64,000 nucleotides of DNA, from the NCBI RefSeq assembly GCF_019797825.1, contig NZ_CP081855.1, positions 1,922,001-1,986,000 of the forward strand, in the 5' to 3' direction. The DNA comes from Limosilactobacillus panis (GTDB lineage Bacteria; Bacillota; Bacilli; Lactobacillales; Lactobacillaceae). Positions 1-9,284 of the stretch are shown here, in pieces. A program made the translations under genes and the position numbers. The notes under the pieces were generated by a model. That model was not told the DNA's origin. It saw nothing but the letters and a program-made list of their open reading frames with translations, and did no database searches. Each line of letters opens with the position of its first letter. Positions within the stretch are counted from its first letter, which is position 1.

Positions 1-248
1 AAATAACACTTTTCTAGGAATGATGATAGTAAAGTTCTGGTTTTGTCTGAAATAGCCTGGATATAAAATAATAATATACCTTTTTTACCACAATATTGCC
101 CTAGTATCCGTCCTTATCGTTTGGCTAAAATATTCTACAATTGTCCGGATTTGCTTTTTAAATTTTTTTGAAAAAATATTTATTCTGGTCTTTATTCACT
201 ATTTAAAAATCACAGCAACTTTAAATATCGTCTTCTCCCTGCCAAATA

Positions 249-288
249 AAAATGCTGGCTAGGCATTGGCTCACCTAGTCGGCATTTT
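249..288. terminator. Possible Rho-independent terminator
   Basis: Arms AAAATGC (249-255) and GCATTTT (282-288) enclose a second pairing CTAGG/CCTAG. It could end a plus-strand transcript entering from the left of the window; the flanking T-run is weak. Confidence 0.45.
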
Positions 289-432
289 CAACTTTCTTTA
301 ACGTTGCAACGTGTTCTGCAGTACACGCTAAAACAACCGAAGCCGACGCTTACAGCGTCAACTCCGGTTGCCGTACTTCTACTTTTACATAGCCGTAACG
401 TGCTCCACCCCCACGGGCCTAGTGCCTAACAG

Positions 433-463
433 AAAAAAAGGCTGGCGCCTTCTGCGCCAACCG
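433..463 (-). terminator. Terminator of the gal operon
   Basis: Read on the minus strand, a GC-rich hairpin (GGTTGGCGC, loop AGAA, GGCGCCAGCC) is followed by seven T residues. It lies about 50 bases downstream of the galR stop and fits a Rho-independent terminator for galK-galT-galR. Confidence 0.85.
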
Positions 464-511
464 TTTTCCCATGTTAGTCATACGGCCCTCTTCGGGGGGT
501 TCCGCACTCAT

Positions 512-1519
<1,008 letters not shown>

Positions 1520-1532
1520 TCAGCTTTAATCA

Positions 1533-2981
1533 TTACAGTTGCTTGATAAACCGGTCCCAGCCAGCTTGACCGGCAGCGTCTTCCTTGAAGACCCCGGCGT
1601 TTTCCAGAACATTAGCAAAGATGTTGGCCAGCTCTTGTTCCATCACTTCGTCAACGTTGTCTTTCGTAATCTTTGTCTTAGCCTGGACTTCCTTTGCCCA
1701 TGGCAGGTGGCTGTCGGCAATCTTGTTTTCGGCACCCAGCCAGAACTTTTTGACTTCGTTGAGTTCGTCCTTAAGACGGGCAGGTAGGATTGCCCGCCCC
1801 ATCACTTCAATCAGGCCAATATTTTCCTTCTTAATGTGCCACAGCTTTTCGTGCGGGTGGAAAATACCAAGTGGGTACTTGTCACTCGTGTTATTGTCCC
1901 GCAAAACAAGGTCGAGGACGTACTTCTCACTGTCACGGTGCATGATTGGCGTAACCGTGTGGTGGCGAGTGTCACCATTAAATGCCTTAATGTTGAGGCT
2001 TTCGTCACTGTAATGGTCCCAAACATCAATAATGTGGGTCCCCAAGTCAATCAGTTGGGTTGCATCCGCGCTCGTTAACCGAATGTCGCTCATTGGCCAG
2101 TTAACGATTCCAGCTTCAACTGCGGGGTAGTCAGCAAATTGCAGAGGCTTCTTGATTGACGCCTTCATCATTGGGAAGGTGTGGCGGCCACCCTGGTAGT
2201 GCTCATGGGCTAGCATTGAGCCCCCAACAATCGGCAGGTCGGCATTGCTACCAACGAAGTAGGCTGGCAGCTGATTTTCAATTTCTACCAGGTTAATCAG
2301 TGTTTGCCGGTTGATCTTCATTGGTTCATGCTTACTGTACAAGAAGATGCAGTGTTCGTTGAAATAAGCGTATGGCGAGTACTGGAAGCCCCACTGCTTA
2401 CCACCAATCGTCATCCGGATAATCCGGTGGTTACTCCGGGCTGCTTGACCTAGCCGGCCCTTGTAACCCTCGTTTTCCATGCACAATGCACATTGTGGGT
2501 ACTTTTTCTTCGTGTCGTGAGCCGCTGCTGCGATTGCCTTAGGATCCTTTTCCGGCTTGGAAAGGTTAATCGTAATCTCTAAGTTACCATACTTGGTCGG
2601 CTTATCAAAGACCACGTTCTTCTTAATCGCCGCAACCTTAACGTAGTCGTTGCTGGTACACAGCTTGTAGAACCAGTTAGTGGCGGTCTCCGGGGATTGT
2701 TGGTACTTTTCCCAGAACTCGCGATTAACCACTGATGGCCGTGGAGTCATCAGGTCGTACAGCTGGTCATTGAGAATCTCTCTGGCCGTTTGGCCGTCCT
2801 CAATCTTCCCCCGCTTAACAGCCAGGTCAACCAACTGGGCAACCAATGGCTTATCCGCAGCGGCTTCGACATCTTCGTCACCAACCAGGGCCCGGATTTT
2901 GTTTAATACGTAAATCCGGTCCAGCGGTTCATAGGCGCCACTTTCAATTACCTTGTCTGCATATTCTTCCAATAACTTCAT
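1533..2981 (-). CDS. galT: UDP-glucose--hexose-1-phosphate uridylyltransferase, type 2
   Basis: A 482-residue GalT of the long Firmicutes type. It moves UMP from UDP-glucose to galactose-1-phosphate in the cytoplasmic Leloir pathway. Recognisable segments are SMLAHEHYQGGRHTFPM (about residue 257), TRHHTVTPI and GIFHPHEKLWHIKKENIGL; the paired histidines are consistent with the uridylylated active site. The ATG at 2981 is preferred to a codon 18 bases upstream because GGGGGA sits just before it and the upstream codon would overlap that site. It lies about 30 bases after galK and before galR in one operon. No epimerase galE is in the window. Confidence 0.93.
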   Translation of the reverse strand: MKLLEEYADKVIESGAYEPLDRIYVLNKIRALVGDEDVEAAADKPLVAQLVDLAVKRGKIEDGQTAREILNDQLYDLMTPRPSVVNREFWEKYQQSPETATNWFYKLCTSNDYVKVAAIKKNVVFDKPTKYGNLEITINLSKPEKDPKAIAAAAHDTKKKYPQCALCMENEGYKGRLGQAARSNHRIIRMTIGGKQWGFQYSPYAYFNEHCIFLYSKHEPMKINRQTLINLVEIENQLPAYFVGSNADLPIVGGSMLAHEHYQGGRHTFPMMKASIKKPLQFADYPAVEAGIVNWPMSDIRLTSADATQLIDLGTHIIDVWDHYSDESLNIKAFNGDTRHHTVTPIMHRDSEKYVLDLVLRDNNTSDKYPLGIFHPHEKLWHIKKENIGLIEVMGRAILPARLKDELNEVKKFWLGAENKIADSHLPWAKEVQAKTKITKDNVDEVMEQELANIFANVLENAGVFKEDAAGQAGWDRFIKQL

Positions 2982-3010
2982 TTTCTCATTCCCCCGCAAT
3001 TGGATATCAA

Positions 3011-4189
3011 TTACAACTTATGTGGTCCGTCAACCACTTCAGCATCATAGAAGCTGGCATCGTAGCCAATCTTGTCACGGTAAATCTTACCGACGTTCTT
3101 CTTGAAGTCTTCCGCAGCGGACTTCTTAACAATGGCAATGGCACTGCCGGCGAATCCACCGCCGACCATCCGGGCACCCAGGCAGCCAGGTTGTTCCCAA
3201 GCACTTTCTGCTAAGGTATCCAGTTCCTTACCAGTGACTTCGTAGTCGTACTTCAGGGAAACGTGGGATGCGTTGATCAAGCGGCCGAGTTCTTCCAGGT
3301 CACCCTTTTGCATTGCGTCGATGGCCCGCTTTGTTCGTTCATTTTCACTAACGGCGTGCCGGGCCCGACGAATTAAGGTGGCATCGTTGATCAGGTAAGT
3401 GTATTGGTCAAAAGTTTCAGAGTCAATTTCACCGAGCTTAGTGATGTTTAACTTCTTGCTCAGGCGCTTAACTGCTTCACCACATTCTTCAACCCGTTCG
3501 TTGTACTTGGAGCCCGCTAAGGAGTGGGTCTTGTTCGTACTCATGATCAGGATTTCGTAGTCACCCAGTTCAAGTGGCAGGTACTTGTATTCCAAGGTAT
3601 TGCAGTCTAGGAAGATGGCGTTGTCTTTCTTCCCCATCCCGACAGCAAACTGGTCCATGATACCGGAGTTCAGACCGACAAAGTCGTTTTCGGTCTTTTG
3701 ACCAAGCTTAACTAACTCAATTTCATCAATGTCTAAGTTAAATTCTTCCTTCAGTAAGTTCCCCATCAGCATTTCAATGGAAGCAGATGAAGAAAGTCCG
3801 GAACCGTATGGCAGGTAACCATGAATGTAGAAGTTGAAACCATGGTCAATCTTGTAGCCACGCTGCTTCAGGTAAACAAGCATCCCCTTAAAGTAGTTGA
3901 CCCACTTTTCGTCCTTCGCGGTTTGGGGTTGCTCATCATTGATATCAAAGGTGATGATCTTACTGTTCTCTTCCTTAGCGGAGTTAGCAGAGTAGATTGC
4001 GACCTTGGTATCTTCCCGTGGTCCATAAACGCCATACGTTCCAATACTAATAGCACATGGGAAAACGTGGCCGCCATTGTAGTCGGTGTGTTCACCGATC
4101 ACATTAATTCGGCCTGGTGAGAAGAAGACATCCTTGCCGTTTTCGTTAAAGACCTTTTTGTACTCATCAAGAAATTGTTGCTTATCCAT
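3011..4189 (-). CDS. galK: Galactokinase
   Basis: A 392-residue GHMP-family galactokinase that phosphorylates galactose to galactose-1-phosphate with ATP. It shows the galactokinase signature GRINVIGEHTDYNGG (about residues 27-41), the GHMP phosphate-binding loop GSGLSSSASIE (about 120) and the C-terminal glycine-rich GGGFAGSA motif. Length is typical for bacterial GalK. Start: GTG at 4192 and ATG at 4189 are adjacent, with GGAGG six and nine bases upstream respectively; the ATG is given here. First gene of the gal operon, with cre boxes and a LacI-type operator in front. Confidence 0.95.
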   Translation of the reverse strand: MDKQQFLDEYKKVFNENGKDVFFSPGRINVIGEHTDYNGGHVFPCAISIGTYGVYGPREDTKVAIYSANSAKEENSKIITFDINDEQPQTAKDEKWVNYFKGMLVYLKQRGYKIDHGFNFYIHGYLPYGSGLSSSASIEMLMGNLLKEEFNLDIDEIELVKLGQKTENDFVGLNSGIMDQFAVGMGKKDNAIFLDCNTLEYKYLPLELGDYEILIMSTNKTHSLAGSKYNERVEECGEAVKRLSKKLNITKLGEIDSETFDQYTYLINDATLIRRARHAVSENERTKRAIDAMQKGDLEELGRLINASHVSLKYDYEVTGKELDTLAESAWEQPGCLGARMVGGGFAGSAIAIVKKSAAEDFKKNVGKIYRDKIGYDASFYDAEVVDGPHKL

Positions 4190-4221
4190 CACAATTAACC
4201 TCCATACCTCAAATAAAACTT

Positions 4222-4318
4222 ATGGTAAACTTTTACTAAATATAATTTAATATTATTTACTCGATTTGTCAATAAGCGCTTTCATAATAATTAAATAAAT
4301 ATGGTAAGCGCTTTCTTG
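4222..4318 (-). promoter_or_regulatory. gal operon promoter with two cre boxes and a GalR-type operator
   Basis: On the minus strand, -35 TTGACA (4267-4272) and -10 TAAATT (4244-4249) are 17 bases apart. A cre-like box, GAAAGCGCTTAT (about 4270-4285), abuts the -35, and a second, AAGAAAGCGCTTACC (about 4303-4318), lies 33 bases further upstream. Downstream of the -10, at 4225-4236, GTAAA and TTTAC arms form an imperfect palindrome where GalR could bind and block elongation. The cre calls follow the known CcpA consensus; GalR binding is inferred. Confidence 0.75.
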
Positions 4319-4384
4319 AATACCTTAGTAATAGTAGCTTTTGCTAATCAATGCTAAAATTATTTTTAAAGAGGAGGGACTTAA

Positions 4385-5365
4385 ATGGCAATTTATCACG
4401 CTAAAGATCTTTTGCCCCTTGCCCAGCGAACCGGGCGGTGGGTAGTAAGAAAGATCAATAACCAGCCGGTACTATACACCACCAACCTCGGCAGTACCAT
4501 CAAAATGGTCAGCAAAGCGGCCCAAGAAGTTCAGGTAACGGTCCTGGACAACGGAAGTCCACAGGTGGCTAGTCAGTTCTATGCCTACCGAGTTGACCAG
4601 GGGGCCTGGCAGCGGGTCGCTGCCGCTAAGGGAACATGGAAGATTTCCCTACCGGATTGTCAATCCCACCTCATCGAAGTAATGACGGCCGGTAACACTG
4701 ACCTTGATCCGGTCTGGACCGGCCAAGCTGGGTTTGCGATCGTTGTCATCACAAGTAAGGCAGGGGCCCTTCATCCCGCTCCTTTGCAACCACTCGTTGA
4801 CTTCATTGGCGACTCAATAACGGCCGGCTGTTGGGTAGCTGGACGTCATGCTTCTGTTGATTACCGGCCCGAGAGTAACTATGTTGGTATTGCCAGCGAT
4901 CGACTGGGGATTGATAGCGTGCGGATTGCCTATTCCGCCGGTGGGGTCTTGCGCCCAGCCACCGGTGGGGTTCCCGTGGCCAGTCAGTTTCTCCCAAAAA
5001 TTGACCGGACAGTCAGGTGGGCTGCTAACCAGCCGGACATAGTTGTTATCAACATTGGCGTCAACGACCGTCGCTACCCTACCGACCAGTTTGTCCCGGC
5101 ATATGATCACTTCATCAGCCTGGTAGAATCGATTTTCCCAGAAAGTTTGATCCTGATCATGGCCCCTTTTAGTCAAACCTTTCGTACGGAAATCATCCGG
5201 TGTGCACACCGCCACCACCTTCCCGTAATCGATACCATGGATTGGTGCACCAGCTTTACCGATGGCCTCCACCCCGACCAGATTGGGGCACAAACGGCTG
5301 GGCAACAGCTAGCAGAGACCCTAGCCCCATTTTTAAAACAATTTAAAGGAGGAAAACGACAATGA
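4385..5365 (+). CDS. SGNH/GDSL-family hydrolase (probable carbohydrate esterase)
   Basis: A 326-residue protein with an N-terminal beta-rich region (about 1-125) and a C-terminal SGNH hydrolase domain. Block I is VDFIGDSITAG (about residue 138, catalytic Ser), block III INIGVNDRR (about 222, Asn), and block V DGLHPDQIG (about 298, Asp and His). This two-domain layout resembles acetyl-xylan or other carbohydrate esterases, but the substrate cannot be read from sequence. No signal peptide is seen, so it should be cytoplasmic. AGGAGGG precedes the ATG. It is divergent from galK and overlaps the next gene by four bases, indicating translational coupling. Confidence 0.85.
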   Translation: MAIYHAKDLLPLAQRTGRWVVRKINNQPVLYTTNLGSTIKMVSKAAQEVQVTVLDNGSPQVASQFYAYRVDQGAWQRVAAAKGTWKISLPDCQSHLIEVMTAGNTDLDPVWTGQAGFAIVVITSKAGALHPAPLQPLVDFIGDSITAGCWVAGRHASVDYRPESNYVGIASDRLGIDSVRIAYSAGGVLRPATGGVPVASQFLPKIDRTVRWAANQPDIVVINIGVNDRRYPTDQFVPAYDHFISLVESIFPESLILIMAPFSQTFRTEIIRCAHRHHLPVIDTMDWCTSFTDGLHPDQIGAQTAGQQLAETLAPFLKQFKGGKRQ

Positions 5366-6150
5366 AACGCTTATTAAACATTGAAGATGGCTATAATTTT
5401 CGTGAACTTGGTGGTTACTCAACTCAGGATGGGCGCCGAATTAAGTTCAACCGTCTAATCCGTTCTGGGTCCTTAACCCGGCTTAATGAACACGACCAGT
5501 TTGTCCCGGCAGCCATCCCCGTTAAAAATGACCTCGACCTCCGCTCCAATCCAGAAGTGGCGGCTGCCCCAGATCGGGTTCCCACCGGCGCTACCTACCG
5601 TCACCTCCCCGTCTTTGCGGTTGACGAAACAGACGCCTCACACAGCGACGAAGAGATTGCCCGGCAAATGCAAGAAGAGGGTAACGGCTACCGACATATG
5701 CTCGAGGTTTACCGGCGGATGGCCAGTTTGCCAAGCGCAAAGCAGGCTTACCAGGAGATGTTTAGGATCCTCCTTTCCGCGACCAATGGGGCAACTCTCT
5801 TCCACTGCACGGCGGGAAAAGACCGGACCGGCTTTGCTGCCTTCCTAATTCTCTCCGCACTGGGTGTTCCACATGAAACAATTGTTAAGGACTACCTCTT
5901 AACCAACGAGGTCACAGCAGACGTGCGGAAGAAGTGGCTTGCCGGAATCCGTAAAAATAGTGCCGGTCTAGGGAATGTCGATGCGGTCGTCAGCAACCGT
6001 AACGCCCTGGCCTCCGTCAATGCCGACTACCTCAACACGGCCCTGGCCACAATTAAGGAAGAGTCCGGGGACGTTAACCACTACCTGACCGACTACCTTG
6101 ACCTCTCAAAAGGTGATTTAATAACCCTGCGCCATTTATATTTGGACTAG
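5362..6150 (+). CDS. Tyrosine-protein phosphatase, DSP/PTP superfamily
   Basis: A 262-residue bacterial protein-tyrosine phosphatase of the kind typified by YwqE-unrelated, LipA-like enzymes in lactobacilli. The P-loop HCTAGKDRTG (about residues 150-159) holds the catalytic Cys and Arg, and the N-terminal NFRELGGY motif is characteristic of this family. Many members also act on phosphoinositides or phosphosugars, so a protein substrate is not assured. The ATG overlaps the stop of the esterase gene, and GGAGG lies in the end of that gene. No membrane segment or signal peptide. Confidence 0.9.
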   Translation: MKRLLNIEDGYNFRELGGYSTQDGRRIKFNRLIRSGSLTRLNEHDQFVPAAIPVKNDLDLRSNPEVAAAPDRVPTGATYRHLPVFAVDETDASHSDEEIARQMQEEGNGYRHMLEVYRRMASLPSAKQAYQEMFRILLSATNGATLFHCTAGKDRTGFAAFLILSALGVPHETIVKDYLLTNEVTADVRKKWLAGIRKNSAGLGNVDAVVSNRNALASVNADYLNTALATIKEESGDVNHYLTDYLDLSKGDLITLRHLYLD

Positions 6151-6189
6151 GCCAGGCTATAATTGATATATATAAGGAGGAAGCTAGTT

Positions 6190-6696
6190 ATGCAAATTTC
6201 TGTTCCGTTAATTGACGGTTTTCTGGCTGACGAGTACGGTAAGTACGCACCGGCCGAGTTGATGGTCGCTGACCACCCAGTGAAGTCTTTCCCCATCCAT
6301 ATTACGGATGCCCCCGCAGGGACGAAGTCGTTTGCACTTGTTTTCATTGATTTTGATTCAACCCCCGTCTGTGGTTTTACGTGGATTCACTGGCTCGCCG
6401 CCAATATTCCAGCGACGCTGACCGACATTCCGGCCGATGCCAGCCGTCAGTTAAAAGCACAATTTGTCCAGGGAAAGAACAGTAACGCCGGCCGCCTGGT
6501 CAATGGCGACCCACAGATTGCCAGTGGTTATGTTGGTCCGCAACCACCGGACAAGGCTCACGACTACACATTAACCGTCTACGCACTGGATACCGTCCTC
6601 CCCTTAGAGAACGGTTATTGGCTTAATGACTTTCTCCACGCTGCGGAGGGTCATGTCCTCGCTAAAGCTAAAGCAACCGTCCCTAGTCGCGCTTAA
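6190..6696 (+). CDS. YbhB/YbcL-family (PEBP-like) protein
   Basis: A 168-residue protein of the phosphatidylethanolamine-binding/Raf-kinase-inhibitor-like family. Support comes from SFALVFIDFDSTP, FTWIHWLAANIPA and GYVGPQPPDKAHDYTLTVYALD, which align with the conserved ligand-pocket segments (Asp-Pro, the HWL stretch and GxxPP...H). The real start is the ATG at 6190 after AAGGAGG, not an in-frame codon 27 bases upstream. Bacterial function is unknown. It follows the phosphatase by 39 bases and is probably in the same operon. Confidence 0.88.
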   Translation: MQISVPLIDGFLADEYGKYAPAELMVADHPVKSFPIHITDAPAGTKSFALVFIDFDSTPVCGFTWIHWLAANIPATLTDIPADASRQLKAQFVQGKNSNAGRLVNGDPQIASGYVGPQPPDKAHDYTLTVYALDTVLPLENGYWLNDFLHAAEGHVLAKAKATVPSRA

Positions 6697-6708
6697 GGAA
6701 GTGATATT

Positions 6709-6933
6709 ATGGAAACAAGGATTTTCTTTAATCCGGGTGATTCAATCGCCAACATTCATGACTACAATGAAGCCGTTCGGAAGGGGCAAATCTTCAAGAA
6801 AGAGCGGCACAGTGATGACCTGGTAATTGCCAAGGGCCCTAATGATGAAGAATACGCAATCTTCTACGCCAAGGACGCCCTGCCGGCCAATCATCAAAAG
6901 TCAAAGCCGTACGATGTTAAGAACAAACTTTAG
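6709..6933 (+). CDS. Small hypothetical protein
   Basis: A 74-residue charged protein, 12 bases after the PEBP-like gene, with GGAAGTG just before its ATG. No membrane segment, signal peptide or known motif is evident; it has an acidic/basic mix (RKGQIFKKERHSDD) and an NDEEYAIFYAKD segment. The close spacing and the terminator after it make it the last gene of the esterase-phosphatase-PEBP operon. Function not recognised. Confidence 0.7.
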   Translation: METRIFFNPGDSIANIHDYNEAVRKGQIFKKERHSDDLVIAKGPNDEEYAIFYAKDALPANHQKSKPYDVKNKL

Positions 6934-6963
6934 GCTGTGTTACTTTAAAACAGACTAAGCTTA

Positions 6964-7011
6964 GTAGTGGAAATATCAGAACGACGGTTCTGATGTTTTC
7001 ACTACTTTTTT
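6964..7011 (+). terminator. Terminator of the esterase-phosphatase operon
   Basis: A long stem (GTAGTGG...CACTAC outer, TCAGAAC...GTTCTGA inner) ends in six T residues, 30 bases downstream of the small gene. Confidence 0.85.
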
Positions 7012-7192
7012 GTTAAAGTAGGAGTGAAGTTGACATGTCGTATTTTTATATGACACTTGACGTCGGATTTAAAAATGGCAACTTCACAAGTCTATTATTA
7101 ATCTGTTCTTAGTCTGTTGGCTCTTAAGTCGTGTATTGAAAATTAGATTTAATAGATCTTTTGTGATTCTACTTCATTTGGAGATGATAAAA

Positions 7193-8293
7193 TTGCGTAC
7201 TGTATTTGGAATTGATGTTAGTAAACATACAATTAATCTGGCAATTGTAGTTAATAAAGTGAAAGTTGATGAGTGTAAACTAACCCTTGATCGTCATGGA
7301 TTAGCCGACTTATTAAAATTACTCAAGTCTTTCCATCAACCTGAAGTAGTTTTTGAAGCGACTGGCATTTACTCACGAATTCTTCAACACTTTCTTGATT
7401 GTAATGAATTTGAATACACAATGCTTAATCCATTAGCTGCTAAAAAGCAGCTCGATAATTTACGTCCTTACAAATCAGACCGCAGTGATGCATTAAATTT
7501 AGCTCAAACTAGTTTTATTATTCACCGCTCTTTATCTTATAAGCAGAGCCCAATATATGAACAACTACATGATCTTAGTCGATTTTACCAAGAGGTAAGT
7601 CGGAATGTTATTAGTCATAAAAACCGCCTACACCGTGCTTTGCAGCTCACCTTCCCGCAATTAGAGTCACTATTTAGTAACACTAATAACGAGTTATATT
7701 GGGCAATTGTGCAACACTTTGCTTGCCCTTCGCAAGTCTTTAATACTTCATTTACTGAGCTATATTCCTTTATCCTGAATAGCACTAATAAAATTATATC
7801 GGCTAACCGCGCAAACCGCATTGCCAAAAAGTTATTAGTACTTGCTAAAAATGCTCATAAAGCAGAAAATTTACCTGAATATAATTTACTATTGAGCATT
7901 CCTGGGTTTGGGGTACGAACTGTTACCTCTTTAATTGGTGAATTAGGCGATATTCGTCGCTTTCACAGTAGTAATGCGCTTAATGCCTACATCGGGGTTG
8001 ATCTTAGACATTATGAATCAGGCAACTTCGTTGCTGCTGATCATATTAGTAAACGTGGTGACGCAGTCGCTCGTAAAATTCTATTTAGATCCATTCAAAA
8101 TATTGCAGTGGCTAGTCATTTTCACCCTAATCATATTAATGACTTTTATCAGAAAAGGAAAAGGCAATCTTCTCAGCCTGGGACTAAGAAAATTGCCATT
8201 GCAGCGATACATCGTCTTCTCAGAACGATTTATCATCTCGTGAAATACAATCAATCTTATAATTATGGAAAACGAATTAGTATATCAAACTGA
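7193..8293 (+). CDS. IS110-family transposase
   Basis: About 366 residues. The N-terminal DEDD domain starts VFGIDVSKHTINLAIV (first acidic residue) and continues with FEATGIY (Glu) and KSDRSDALN (Asp pair). The C-terminal transposase-20 domain has the helix-hairpin-helix-like LLSIPGFGVRTVTSLIGELGD and the conserved serine segment KRGDAVARKILFRS. These are the two domains of IS110/IS1111 enzymes, which use a bridge RNA. A TTG at 7193 is nine bases from GGAG; an ATG at 7184 is too close to it. The 3' end overlaps an IS66 remnant. Confidence 0.88.
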   Translation: MRTVFGIDVSKHTINLAIVVNKVKVDECKLTLDRHGLADLLKLLKSFHQPEVVFEATGIYSRILQHFLDCNEFEYTMLNPLAAKKQLDNLRPYKSDRSDALNLAQTSFIIHRSLSYKQSPIYEQLHDLSRFYQEVSRNVISHKNRLHRALQLTFPQLESLFSNTNNELYWAIVQHFACPSQVFNTSFTELYSFILNSTNKIISANRANRIAKKLLVLAKNAHKAENLPEYNLLLSIPGFGVRTVTSLIGELGDIRRFHSSNALNAYIGVDLRHYESGNFVAADHISKRGDAVARKILFRSIQNIAVASHFHPNHINDFYQKRKRQSSQPGTKKIAIAAIHRLLRTIYHLVKYNQSYNYGKRISISN

Positions 8294-8717
8294 AAAGGAA
8301 AAGCGGCAGCAAAGAATTACTCATGTGAAACCGTTGCTTGATAGGTTTTACCAGTACTTGGGAAGTATCACTTCACCACAGGGCCGGCTGTGTGCAGCCA
8401 TCAAGAATGCCTTAAGGCTTCGGACAAGAGTCTATCGAATTCTTGAAAATGGACAAATTCCCTTAAGCAATAACTCGCTAGAAGGAGAGATCCGTTTTAC
8501 AACCTTGGTTCGCAAGAACTGCTTGTTTGCGAAAAGCATTCGTGGAGCTGAAGCCAATGCGATTTACTACACGTTAGTAGCAACAGCGAAAATTAATAAA
8601 CTAAATGTATATAAGTATTTCAAATACCTGTTTGATCGACTACCTAATCAGAAAAGGAGCGACATTGAGGCTTTTTTACCATGGGCAGAAGAAGTGCAAC
8701 AAGTATGTCGTAACTAA
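8265..8717 (+). pseudogene. IS66-family transposase, C-terminal remnant
   Basis: About 145 residues match the C-terminal end of IS66 transposases: ILENGQIPLSNNSLEGEIRF, TLVRKNCLFAKSIRGAEANA and YYTLVATAKINKLNVYKYFK are the usual last catalytic-Glu and C-terminal segments. Full IS66 TnpC is about 500 residues, so more than two thirds is missing. The truncation point coincides with the end of the IS110 transposase gene, suggesting IS110 insertion or an associated deletion. No tnpA or tnpB partner genes are seen. Confidence 0.85.
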
Positions 8718-8719
8718 AG

Positions 8720-8762
8720 AAAGGGCGTGAACCGCAAAAAGCCGCGGCTCACGCCCTTTTAT
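8720..8762 (+). terminator. Terminator after the IS66 remnant
   Basis: Arms AAGGGCGTGA and TCACGCCCTT with an inner GC pairing, followed by TTTTATT. Confidence 0.8.
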
Positions 8763-8765
8763 TCA

Positions 8766-9033
8766 TTTTCAATATGTATCATTATTGACTGCTTACATTA
8801 AAGTCATTAAACGAACCGCTTATGGTTTTCGCAACTTCTTCAATTTTCGGGCTCGCATCCTGCTCGCCCTCCCCAATTCATGTGTTGCCATTAACTGGAA
8901 CAATAAAAGAACAGCTCATGCCAAATTCCAGACACGAGCTGCTTGAAAACTTATTCTATTTTCTCATCAGTACTTCTTGACGAAGAGCCCATTTTTTTCA
9001 ATACGTATCGTTATTGACTGCTTACATTAAAGT
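8766..9033. repeat. 39-bp direct repeat resembling IS66-type right ends with duplicated flank
   Basis: Two 39-bp copies (8766-8804 and 8995-9033) differ at two positions and are 229 bases apart. Each contains TTATTGACTGCTTAC followed by ATTAAAGT. IS66 elements end in 5'-GTAA/TTAC-3' and make 8-bp target duplications, so the TTAC at 8795 fits the right end of the adjacent IS66 relic, and ATTAAAGT could be its target duplication. The 220-bp segment between the copies carries no gene. Confidence 0.5.
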
Positions 9034-9060
9034 ATAACTGAACAAGCAGAGAAAAGGCAA

Positions 9061-9105
9061 ATGACTCCTAACATCCGCTTAACACGAATGTTAGGAGTCA
9101 TTTTA
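9061..9105. terminator. Strong hairpin, probable terminator
   Basis: Perfect 14-bp arms ATGACTCCTAACAT (9061-9074) and its complement (9088-9101) followed by TTTT on the plus strand. It lies about 180 bases downstream of the minus-strand alcohol dehydrogenase, so it may end transcripts from either side. Confidence 0.7.
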
Positions 9106-9284
9106 TTAGCGCTCATTATTTCTTGACTGGTCAGCCACACCACCAACTATAATGATAAAGAGTTCCCTTGTTTTGCTGACCATCAGCAAGGCATCGTTCA
9201 TATTAATATGGATTGAAATGGATTTGGCCTCGTCCATCAACTAACTGGTGGCGGGGTCTTAAGCATTGATGAAAGCCTTAACAA

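Larger units (their letters stand above)
1..511. other. Non-coding left edge with nested palindromes
   Basis: No convincing gene is visible. The first 240 bases are AT-rich. From about 240 there is a run of inverted repeats: a possible terminator (249-288), a 12-bp palindrome at 301-312 immediately followed by a second palindrome with arms CGTGT/ACACG at 310-327, a hairpin with arms CAACCG/CGGTTG at 334-370 whose inner stem is GACGC/GCGTC, and the galR terminator at 433-463. Short open frames here are unsupported by ribosome binding sites or recognisable proteins. Confidence 0.6.
8763..9284. other. Gene-free IS debris region
   Basis: About 520 bases with no supportable gene. It holds the direct repeats described separately, an imperfect stem with arms like ACAGCTC/GAGCTG near 8912-8940, a strong hairpin at 9061-9101 and low-complexity tracts. 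It separates the IS66 relic from the end of the alcohol dehydrogenase gene. Confidence 0.6.

Noticed and set aside
8912..9033. CRISPR-like repetition in the IS debris region
   Set aside because: Only two repeat copies exist, spaced 229 bases apart, with no regular spacers and no cas genes.
9109..9284. Promoter-like TTGACT...TATAAT upstream of 9160
   Set aside because: The spacer is about 19 bases and no gene follows on the plus strand; the region is downstream of a minus-strand operon.
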